Shown here: positions 5,050 through 10,859 of the stretch, in pieces
Position numbering within the stretch: the stretch's first letter is position 1
How the letters are laid out: the number at the start of each line of letters is the position of its first letter
Assembly (NCBI GenBank): GCA_003160755.1
Contig: QEXZ01000047.1
Coordinates: 1-10,859, forward strand
Direction of reading: 5' to 3'
From: Methanomicrobiales archaeon
GTDB lineage: Archaea; Halobacteriota; Syntropharchaeia; Alkanophagales; Methanospirareceae
DNA: 10,859 nt
Translations under genes and position numbers: made by a program
The notes under the pieces: model-generated
The model's input: only the letters and a program-made list of their open reading frames with translations
Told to the model about the DNA's origin: nothing
The model's database searches: none

Positions 5050-6369
5050 ATGGCCAAAGTAGAGGATAAGATAGACTTGTACGACGACAGAGGTAACGTA
5101 CTGGCGAGTGACGTGCCGTTAGACGCAATCAGTCCATTGAGAAACGCAGCGATAAAGAGAATAATCAGCCTGACCATTCGAACAGGGGCAACTGACATGG
5201 CGAAGCTGGACAAGAAGTTGAAGACCGGGGAAATCGCAGGCAAAGGTATGGTAATCCGCGGCGTAGGCAGGGACATCAATGTAATGGGCAACGTGGAAGC
5301 GATAGCGGAACAAGTGGAAGACATGCTGCGCGTGGAAGAAGGCGACGACACGAGAGTCGAGTTGATAGCAGGAGGAAAGCGGATGTTGACGGAGGTGCCA
5401 ACGGCGAGGATTCTGAGCGACTACTCGGTTGGTCTTACTGCGGCAATGGGCGCGCTGACGCATGCGATAATAGACGTCTGCGACGTGAGCATGTGGGATG
5501 CACCGTACGTGCATGCAGCAGTATGGGGAATGTATCCACAGGACCCTGACCCAGCAGATGGAGCGGTGAAGATGCTGGTGGATATACCGATGAAGAACGA
5601 GGGACCGGGATTTGTGCTGAGGAACATACCGGTGAACCACTTAGCAGCGACGGTTAGGAAGAGAGCGCTGCAAGGCGCGGCGTTGACAATGATACTGGAG
5701 GAAGCAGGGCAGTATGAGATGGGTAACTGCATGGGACCGCATGAACGCGGGCATCTGTTGGACCTGGCATACGAGGGTCTGAACGCGAACAACATGCTGC
5801 ACGACCTGATAAAGGAGAACGGAAAGACCGGGACACTTGCCGATGTGGTATATAGTGGGGTAGAGAAAGCAAAGGCGGACGGAGTGATAAAGCCGCTGAA
5901 GAAGATGCCATCCGGGTTCGTAGTTTATGACGCAGACGACATGCAGTTGTGGAATGCATACGCATCAGCGATTATGCTTGCAGCGGTATGTGTGAACACA
6001 GCATCAATGCGAGCAGGGCAGCCAGTACCGTCGAACATCATGTACGCTAATGTTTTGATGGAGCAAGAGACAGGACTGCCGGGAGTGGACAATGGAATGG
6101 CGCAGGGAGCGTCGGTGTCGAGTTCGTTCTTCTCGCACTCGATTTATGGAGGCGGCGGACCGGGCGTGTTCTACGGGAACCACATCGTTACGAGGCATGC
6201 GAAGGGACAGTTTATACCTTGCTTCTGTGCTGCGATGTGCATAGATGCAGACACGATGTATTTCACACCGTCGAGGACGTCAGCGTTGTATGGAGAAGTG
6301 CTGGGAGCGATACCGGAGTTTGCAGAGCCAATGAAGGCAGTTGCAGATGGAGCTAAGGAGCTAATGTAA
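5050..6369 (+). CDS. mcrB: Methyl-coenzyme M reductase, beta subunit
   Basis: This 439-residue protein is close to the 443 residues of the Methanothermobacter beta chain. It is collinear with it from MAKVEDKIDLYDDRGNV through the LSPLRN-like region to the C-terminal block. The signature FFSHSIYGGGGPG...GNHIVTRH (360-383) includes Tyr366, matching beta-Tyr367 near the nickel centre, and His378, matching beta-His379 that helps bind coenzyme B. MCR is a cytoplasmic alpha2beta2gamma2 enzyme with two F430 cofactors. It interconverts methane plus CoM-S-S-CoB with methyl-CoM plus CoB, here probably in the methane-oxidising direction. A strong AGGAGG lies 11 bases before the ATG. It is first in mcrBGA, with 16 bases to mcrG. 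Cys391, Cys393 and Cys396 form a small cluster just after the conserved block; the last two appear to be extra relative to the methanogen sequence as I recall it. Confidence 0.97.
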   Translation: MAKVEDKIDLYDDRGNVLASDVPLDAISPLRNAAIKRIISLTIRTGATDMAKLDKKLKTGEIAGKGMVIRGVGRDINVMGNVEAIAEQVEDMLRVEEGDDTRVELIAGGKRMLTEVPTARILSDYSVGLTAAMGALTHAIIDVCDVSMWDAPYVHAAVWGMYPQDPDPADGAVKMLVDIPMKNEGPGFVLRNIPVNHLAATVRKRALQGAALTMILEEAGQYEMGNCMGPHERGHLLDLAYEGLNANNMLHDLIKENGKTGTLADVVYSGVEKAKADGVIKPLKKMPSGFVVYDADDMQLWNAYASAIMLAAVCVNTASMRAGQPVPSNIMYANVLMEQETGLPGVDNGMAQGASVSSSFFSHSIYGGGGPGVFYGNHIVTRHAKGQFIPCFCAAMCIDADTMYFTPSRTSALYGEVLGAIPEFAEPMKAVADGAKELM

Positions 6370-6385
6370 AAAGGAGGAAAAAAAA

Positions 6386-7228
6386 ATGCCACAATATACG
6401 GCTGGAAACAGCCATGTAGCGGAAAACAGAAGGAAATTCATGGACCCCAGCTATACGTATGATAAGTTGAGAGACATAGCAGAAGAAGACGTGGTGCGAC
6501 TGCTTGCACACCGAGCACCGGGAGAAGAGTACAAGAGCATTCACCCACCGTTAGAGGAGATGGAAGAGCCGGAATGCGCCGTTCGTGAGATGGTCGAGCC
6601 GACAGAGGGAGCAAAAGCAGGCGACAGGATTCGGTACGTGCAGTACACCGATTCGATGCAGTTCGCACCGATAACGCCATACCAGCGTGCATGGGCAGGG
6701 TATTGCAGACACAAAGGAATAGATGTCGGTGTGTTATCAGGAAGAGTAATTATAGAAGGTAGAGAGAGGGACATCGAGAAGTTAGCAAAAGAGCAGATTG
6801 ATTGCGAACTCTTCGACACAGCGAGGACAGGACTGAGAGGAAGGACGGTGCACGGGCACGCGGTCCGGCTGGACGAGAACGGGATGATGTTCGATGCACT
6901 TCGGAGATGGTCACAGGATCCGGGCACGATGGAAGTCACTTACGTGAAGGACATGATTGGCGGTGCAATGGACAAGGAAGTAGTATTAGGAAAACCACTG
7001 CCGGAGGACGAGCTGCTGAAGAGAACGACGATGTACAGAAATGCAGCAGGCGGGCTATGGCAGGAAGTAGATGACCCTGAAGCGATGGACGTATGTGCTC
7101 AAATACACTGGAAGAGAACAGTTGGTGGATTCCAACCATGGGCGAAGATGTCAGACATAAAAGGTGGGAAGAAAGACGTAGGTGTGAAAGACCTGAAATT
7201 ATTTGTACCGAGAGGAGGTGTAGAGTAA
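6386..7228 (+). CDS. mcrG: Methyl-coenzyme M reductase, gamma subunit
   Basis: This 280-residue protein is collinear with the roughly 249-residue methanogen gamma chain. Blocks include HRAPGEEY (42-49), PLEEMEEPE, AKAGDRIRYVQ, the SGR containing Arg120 (the residue that contacts the CoM sulfonate in Methanothermobacter, same number), and HGHAVRLDENGMMFDALRR (156-174). The methanogen protein ends near GGF; here a further 29 residues follow (252-280, WAKMSDIKGG... to RGGVE), a Lys-rich extension of the kind expected for ANME-1. GGAGG lies 8 bases before the ATG, and the gene begins 16 bases after mcrB. The ribosome site for mcrA lies inside its last codons, so translation of mcrG and mcrA is probably coupled. 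Confidence 0.97.
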   Translation: MPQYTAGNSHVAENRRKFMDPSYTYDKLRDIAEEDVVRLLAHRAPGEEYKSIHPPLEEMEEPECAVREMVEPTEGAKAGDRIRYVQYTDSMQFAPITPYQRAWAGYCRHKGIDVGVLSGRVIIEGRERDIEKLAKEQIDCELFDTARTGLRGRTVHGHAVRLDENGMMFDALRRWSQDPGTMEVTYVKDMIGGAMDKEVVLGKPLPEDELLKRTTMYRNAAGGLWQEVDDPEAMDVCAQIHWKRTVGGFQPWAKMSDIKGGKKDVGVKDLKLFVPRGGVE

Positions 7229-7229
7229 A

Positions 7230-8969
7230 ATGCCATATAATGATATACAGCACAGTTTCCTGAAAGCGATGTCAGATAAGTTCGCAGAGAAGCCAGAAGA
7301 TACAAAGACGAAGTTCTACGTGTACGGCGGAATAGCGCAGAAAGGAGGAATGAGGAAGCGAGAGTTCATAGACGAAGCGAAGAAGATGGTAGAATCGCGA
7401 AGCGTGAGAACTCCGGGATACAATCCGGACGTAGGGATGCCGCAGGGGCAGAGATACCTGATGCCTTACATGATGAACCACACGGACATCATGGTGAATG
7501 CGGACGACCTGCACTGGATAAACAATGCCGCGATGCAGCAGTGCTGGGACGACATGAAGCGAGGAATTATCCTGGGATTGGATGATGCGCACGGACTGTT
7601 AGAAGCGAGACTGGGTAAGGAAGTTACGCCAGATACAATCAGCCACTACATGGAAGTGCTGAACCACGCGCTGCCTGGTGGTGCGGTTATCCAGGAGCAC
7701 ATGGTGGAGACGAAGCCGATGCTGGTGAATGACAGCTATGCGAAGATATTTACCGGTGATGACGACCTTGCAGATGCGGTGGACAGGCGATTCATATTGG
7801 ACATAAACAAGGAGTTCGCAGCAGGCTGGGACCATCCTGGAGAACAGGCAGAGCAGTTGAAAGAGGCAATCGGCAAGAAGATCTGGCAGGTTCTGTGGAT
7901 GCCAACCGTCGTAGGCAGGATGACAGACGGTGGAACGATGTTCAGATGGGTAGGCATGCAGGTCGGGATGTCGATGATAAACGCATACAAGATGTGTGCG
8001 GGTGAGTCGGCAACCGGAGAATTCGCATACTACGCGAAGCACGCTGCCGTGGTCAGGCTGTCGAACTTCATGCCAGTAAAGAGAGCAAGGTCGCAGAACG
8101 AGTGTTCAGGAATGCCGTTAGGAATAAACGCAGACAGTGTGAGATCAAATGCATTGTTCCCGAACGATCCGATAAGGAATGAATTAGAGAGCATCGCAGT
8201 TGCCGCAATGGTCTATGACCAGTTGTGGTTCGGAACGTACATGTCGGGTGGTGTAGGATTCACGCAGTATGCGAGTGCGACATACACGGACAACATCCTG
8301 GAGGACTTCTGCTACAAGGGATGTGAGATAGGACTGGATTACGCAGACGGTGAGATGGCTTCGCTAAAGGGCGACAAGTTGAACATGGACATTCTGGAGA
8401 AGATAATACGCGCAGAGAACGATTACGCACTGACGCAGTACGAGGCGTACCCGACAGTAGCGGAGTCGCACTTCGGTGGTTCGGTTAGAGCGTGCTGTGC
8501 AGCAGCGGGATGTGGTAGTGCGGTTGCATGCGCAACAGGGCTTACACAGCCGACCTTGAGTGCGTGGTCACTGTCTCAGTTGGGACACTATGAACGTGTA
8601 GGAAGACTTGGATTCTACGGCTACGACCTGCAAGACCAGTGCACTGCATGCGGTTCTTACTCGTACCAGAGCGATGAGGGAATGCCATTCGAGATGCGAG
8701 GCGTGAACTATCCGAACTACGCGATGAACGTGGGACATCAGAGTGCGTACGGTGGTCTGGTTGCAGGTGCACACTGTGCAAATCACGACGCGTGGGTGCT
8801 GTCTCCGCTGTGGAAAGTAGCGTTCGCAGACCGTGACTTGCCGTTCGACCGTGGATACGTGACCAGAGAGTACGGACTGGGAGCAAACAGGGAATTCTGC
8901 AAGGTTGCAGGAGAGCGAGACCTGATTATCGCTGGTTACTACGGCAGAGAACCTGGTGCAAGATTCTAA
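7230..8969 (+). CDS. mcrA: Methyl-coenzyme M reductase, alpha subunit, ANME-1 type
   Basis: This 579-residue catalytic subunit is longer than the 550 of Methanothermobacter. Aligned by eye, Gln155 matches the axial nickel ligand Gln147, His271 the N-methyl-His257, Arg285 the methyl-Arg271, Tyr347 the Tyr333, Gly464 the thioglycine 445, Tyr465 the Tyr446 and Cys471 the methyl-Cys452. Gln400 is replaced by Val419, the substitution described for ANME-1 MCR with methylthio-F430. It is followed by a cysteine-rich stretch (Cys422, 423, 428, 434; later 471 and 474); 13 cysteines are visible in all. Lys284 sits where Methanothermobacter has Arg270, a coenzyme B contact. A six-residue insertion (near 198-203) and a C-terminal tail (GYYGREPGARF) lengthen the chain. 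The ATG lies one base after the mcrG stop, with GGAGGTG at 7214-7220 inside mcrG. Cofactor and residue modifications cannot be seen in DNA. Confidence 0.98.
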   Translation: MPYNDIQHSFLKAMSDKFAEKPEDTKTKFYVYGGIAQKGGMRKREFIDEAKKMVESRSVRTPGYNPDVGMPQGQRYLMPYMMNHTDIMVNADDLHWINNAAMQQCWDDMKRGIILGLDDAHGLLEARLGKEVTPDTISHYMEVLNHALPGGAVIQEHMVETKPMLVNDSYAKIFTGDDDLADAVDRRFILDINKEFAAGWDHPGEQAEQLKEAIGKKIWQVLWMPTVVGRMTDGGTMFRWVGMQVGMSMINAYKMCAGESATGEFAYYAKHAAVVRLSNFMPVKRARSQNECSGMPLGINADSVRSNALFPNDPIRNELESIAVAAMVYDQLWFGTYMSGGVGFTQYASATYTDNILEDFCYKGCEIGLDYADGEMASLKGDKLNMDILEKIIRAENDYALTQYEAYPTVAESHFGGSVRACCAAAGCGSAVACATGLTQPTLSAWSLSQLGHYERVGRLGFYGYDLQDQCTACGSYSYQSDEGMPFEMRGVNYPNYAMNVGHQSAYGGLVAGAHCANHDAWVLSPLWKVAFADRDLPFDRGYVTREYGLGANREFCKVAGERDLIIAGYYGREPGARF

Positions 8970-9009
8970 ACAAAGACAACCAAAAAAGGGAAAAAACGGG
9001 AAAAGTTTG

Positions 9010-9052
9010 AGGGGGAGTTTTTTTTCCCCTTCTTTTTATTTTTTTTTAGACA
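9010..9052 (+). terminator. Terminator of the mcrBGA operon
   Basis: About 40 bases after the mcrA stop, agggg (9010-9014) pairs with cccct (9026-9030) across a T-rich loop. A long T tract (tcttttta followed by nine or more T) follows at once. The G-stem plus T-run is a convincing transcription end for a highly expressed operon. Confidence 0.7.
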
Positions 9053-9147
9053 CAGATTACTCAGATTAACACAGATTTATTTTTGATTTACCGCTATCAC
9101 ATACATTCAAAGTTATCTTCGCGCTCTCCATGCTCTCGGCGGTAAAT
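9049..9147. repeat. Dispersed repeats between mcrA and the CBS gene
   Basis: The first part (agacacagattactcagattaacacagatttat) is made of the shared 'cacagatt' words. The second part has 9-bp inverted ends, atttaccgc at 9086-9094 and gcggtaaat at 9139-9147, around a 'gcgctctcc...ctctcggcgg' core related to the element at 3129-3197. No coding sequence is present. Confidence 0.55.
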
Positions 9148-9176
9148 ATTATGAAAAAAAAGGAGAAAAGGAAAAG

Positions 9177-9989
9177 ATGAAAGTCGAGGATGTGATGACA
9201 CCGAAAGTCATCACTGAGGATGAAGACGTTTCGGTTACTCTCATCTCGAGAGACATGGACCTGTCGGGAATAGGAAGTGTAGTAATAACGAAGGAGGATA
9301 AACCCGTAGGAATAGTTACTGACCGTGATATATCAATAAAAATTTGTGCAACGAGAAGGACAGGTAAAGTAAAAGTAAAAGAGATAATGTCCTCTCCTTT
9401 GATTACCATCGAGCCAGAAGCACTGCTGGAGGAAGCATGTGAACTCATGGCAGCGAATGACATAAGAAGGCTGCCGGTGATGGAAAATGACGAACTCGTG
9501 GGTATTGTAAGCGTGAGAAATATATTGACAAGGGCGCCAGAGCATGTGAAAAAATTCTATCCTGCGGAAGGAGAGGTGGTACCGGAGAGATTAGAGGTTG
9601 GAGATGTAATGACATTGAAAGTCATCACTGAGGATGAAGCCACACCGATCACTAAAATAACAAAGGACATGGAAGTATCGGGAATAGGGAGTGTAGTGAT
9701 AACCTCAGAAGGTAAACCCGCAGGAATAGTTACTGACCGTGACATGGCAATAAAAGTTATAATGAAAGATAAAAAGGCAAGTGAAATAAAGGCAAAAGAA
9801 ATCATGTCCTCTCCTTTGATCACCATCAAGCCAGAAGCGCCTGTGGAGAAGGCATGCGAGCTCCTGGCTGAGAATAACATAAGAAGGATGCCTGTGATGG
9901 AAAATAACGAGCTCGTGGGTATTATAAGCGTTAGAAATATATTGACACGAGCGCCAGAGCATGTGAAGAAGTTCTATCCCGCAGAGGGA
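9177..9989 (+). repeat. Internal tandem duplication within the CBS gene
   Basis: Unit 1 (9177-9572) and unit 2 (about 9591-9989) are related at both protein and DNA level. The final 18 codons of each unit encode the same residues with mostly silent changes, and stretches such as aaagtcatcactgaggatga recur exactly. One residue of length difference lies mid-unit. This is an in-gene duplication of a whole Bateman module, with a linker of about six residues between copies. Confidence 0.8.
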
Positions 9990-9992
9990 TGA
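9177..9992 (+). CDS. Four-CBS-domain protein (two Bateman modules)
   Basis: This 271-residue protein consists of four CBS motifs in two very similar halves, residues 1-132 and 139-271. Each half has VxDVMT at its start, a GIVTDRD ligand-type motif (45-51 and 183-189), a second-domain IMSSPLITI core, and an identical 18-residue end (NILTRAPEHVKKFYPAEG at 115-132 and 254-271). No other domain is attached, so it is a stand-alone CBS protein. Such proteins often bind AMP, ATP or S-adenosylmethionine and act through partners. A GGAG site precedes the ATG at 9177; an upstream ATG at 9151 is out of frame. It follows the mcr terminator and probably has its own promoter. A regulatory link to MCR or energy status is only inferred from position. 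Confidence 0.9.
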   Translation: MKVEDVMTPKVITEDEDVSVTLISRDMDLSGIGSVVITKEDKPVGIVTDRDISIKICATRRTGKVKVKEIMSSPLITIEPEALLEEACELMAANDIRRLPVMENDELVGIVSVRNILTRAPEHVKKFYPAEGEVVPERLEVGDVMTLKVITEDEATPITKITKDMEVSGIGSVVITSEGKPAGIVTDRDMAIKVIMKDKKASEIKAKEIMSSPLITIKPEAPVEKACELLAENNIRRMPVMENNELVGIISVRNILTRAPEHVKKFYPAEG

Positions 9993-10002
9993 AAAAAAGA
10001 GA

Positions 10003-10142
10003 AAAATAAATTGTTGACACAGATTAACGCTCGTGGGCTCTGCCCACGTCCCCGCAAGCCCTGAAAGGGCTTAATTAACACAGATGATAAAAATCAACAA
10101 TGCTAAATGAATCCGCGTAAATCTGTGTTAATCCGCGTCTTA
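10003..10142 (+). repeat. Dispersed MITE-like element, full copy upstream of the 161-aa gene
   Basis: The core is 10016-10139 with gacacagattaa at one end and the degenerate inverse at the other. Two perfect 7-bp hairpins lie inside: cgtgggc-tct-gcccacg (10032-10048) and aagccct-gaa-agggctt (10056-10072). Bases 10016-10100 match 10706-10790 with a single mismatch. The element ends about 11 bases before the next start codon, so that gene's ribosome site touches the element edge. Confidence 0.75.
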
Positions 10143-10150
10143 GGAGGAAG

Positions 10151-10636
10151 ATGCATGTTATGCAACTTGATAAAATACTGGATGCGATAATATCAAAGGA
10201 AGTTTACAAAGAGGTAAAAGTAGAATGTAAACTTCCTTATCATCCATTTGAATTGGTAAAGGATATTGTAGAAAAGATAAAAACTGATAATGATTTCGGG
10301 AAGGGATATAAAGATGAATTAAGTAAACAACTCCAAAAGCAAGGTTACGAAAATTCAGAAGTAATTGGCATCGACTCCTGCTCTAATTGCTTAGTTGTTA
10401 GATATACCGCATATTATACAGGGCGTAAAGAGCATCCAGAAATCCATTTAAAAACTCTTTTATCTCTCTATGAAGGACAGGGTAATGATATACATGATCC
10501 AGATGTTTTTGATGAAATTGTAGAGAAAGCAAGACAGGACTTAGGAGAAAGAATTAAAAACCATAATGAAGAGCGACTCGATCATTTCGCGACTCTGTTT
10601 AAAGAAGCTATTGATAAGGATTTGGTTATCGGATAA
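10151..10636 (+). CDS. Unrecognised 161-aa protein
   Basis: I do not recognise this protein. It is soluble-looking, Lys/Glu-rich and mostly helical by eye, with a central strand-like segment (LVVRYTAYYT, 81-90) next to Cys77 and Cys80 (DSCSNC), and one more Cys at 26. The C-terminal part (116-160) is a long charged helical region. No signal peptide or membrane span is seen. Two in-frame starts are possible. The ATG at 10151 sits only 3 bases after GGAGG, and the ATG at 10160 sits 12 after it; neither spacing is ideal, so the first is given with doubt. The gene is more AT-rich than the mcr genes, with codons such as AAA, GAT and ATA dominant. It is flanked on both sides by near-identical repeat elements, which could indicate acquisition or movement as a unit. 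Confidence 0.7.
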   Translation: MHVMQLDKILDAIISKEVYKEVKVECKLPYHPFELVKDIVEKIKTDNDFGKGYKDELSKQLQKQGYENSEVIGIDSCSNCLVVRYTAYYTGRKEHPEIHLKTLLSLYEGQGNDIHDPDVFDEIVEKARQDLGERIKNHNEERLDHFATLFKEAIDKDLVIG

Positions 10637-10653
10637 AAAATTGTACGTGTTTA

Positions 10654-10685
10654 GCTAACCACAAGATTACGCAGATTTTCACAAG
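10654..10685. repeat. Dispersed repeat after the 161-aa gene
   Basis: Gctaaccacaagattac(g)cagattttcaca repeats the stretch directly after mcrC (3029-3058) with one substitution. In both places it follows shortly after a stop codon, suggesting a favoured 3' flank for this word or a shared ancestral insertion. Confidence 0.6.
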
Positions 10686-10692
10686 AAAACAG

Positions 10693-10847
10693 AAAATAAA
10701 TTATGGACACAGATTAACGCTCGTGGGCTCTGCCCACGTCCCCGCAAGCCCTGAAAGGGCTTAATTAACACAGATGATAAGAATCAACAAACACGGTTAA
10801 ACTAAAATAAATCTGCGTAAATCAGTGTAAATCTGTGTCTTAAATAG
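10693..10847 (+). repeat. Dispersed MITE-like element, full copy near window end
   Basis: The core is 10706-10839, 134 bp from gacacagattaa to taaatctgtgtc, with well-matched inverted ends. The same two hairpins occur at 10722-10738 and 10746-10762. Its right third (cacggttaaactaaaataaat) matches the reverse complement of the copy at 4655-4790, while its left half matches the copy at 10003-10142. The flanks are aataaattat and cttaaatag. Confidence 0.75.
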
Positions 10848-10859
10848 AAAGAAGCTATA

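Larger units (their letters stand above)
10637..10859. other. Gene-free end of window
   Basis: Beyond the 161-aa gene I see only the two repeat features listed separately and AT-rich joining sequence. The last 12 bases (gaaagaagctata) follow the element flank and show no start of a gene. Confidence 0.5.

Noticed and set aside
7599..8042. 147-aa minus-strand frame inside mcrA
   Set aside because: It is antisense to a highly conserved gene, and its His/Arg/Leu-rich composition is typical of a reverse-complement shadow.
10003..10847. Composite transposon with a transposase
   Set aside because: The intervening 161-aa protein shows no transposase motifs, and no target-site duplication is evident.
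1..10859. tRNA or rRNA genes
   Set aside because: No cloverleaf with a T-loop GTTCRA pattern and no rRNA-like stretch was recognised by eye; the spacers are explained by repeats.

Overview
The window comes from an anaerobic methane-oxidising archaeon of the ANME-1 type (Candidatus Methanophagales) or a very close relative. The strongest evidence is a complete mcrBGA operon for methyl-coenzyme M reductase (MCR). Its alpha subunit has Val419 where Methanothermobacter has the methylated active-site Gln400, a cluster of extra cysteines just after it, and short C-terminal additions. This is the pattern known for ANME-1 MCR, which carries a methylthio-modified F430. Archaeal AT-rich TATA-like promoters, GGAGG ribosome sites and a T-tract terminator fit this source. 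The assignment rests on motif recall, not on a database search.

Layout. 1-3033 (+ strand): the end of one AtwA-like (component A2) ABC ATPase, cut by the window edge; a complete AtwA paralogue; then mcrC. All are linked to reductive activation of MCR. 3034-3245: dispersed repeats. 3246-4619 (- strand): three intact small genes and one broken gene, namely an unrecognised 101-aa protein, an 83-aa four-cysteine zinc-ribbon protein, a decayed VapC-type PIN toxin, and its intact VapB-like antitoxin. 4620-5049: a repeat element, an unassigned spacer, and the likely mcr promoter with a pair of 10-bp direct repeats exactly 30 bp apart and an 11-bp palindrome near the expected transcription start. 5050-8969 (+): mcrB, mcrG and mcrA, ending in a hairpin plus T-tract terminator. 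9177-9992 (+): a protein of four CBS domains made by an internal duplication. 10151-10636 (+): an unrecognised AT-rich gene. Repeats fill the end.

How it fits together. MCR catalyses the methane/methyl-CoM interconversion and works only with F430 nickel as Ni(I). AtwA and McrC belong to the ATP-dependent activation machinery, so this locus places the enzyme beside part of its activation apparatus, with AtwA present as a tandem pair. mcrD is not in the window, and mcrC lies outside the structural operon, unlike the mcrBDCGA order of many methanogens. The CBS protein may sense adenylate status, but that is inference.

The spacers are crowded with dispersed repeats built on 'cacagatt/aatctgtg' words. 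One family, of about 90-135 bp, has inverted ends and, in three of four copies, a core of two small hairpins. It looks like a non-autonomous mobile or REP-like element; no transposase is present in the window.
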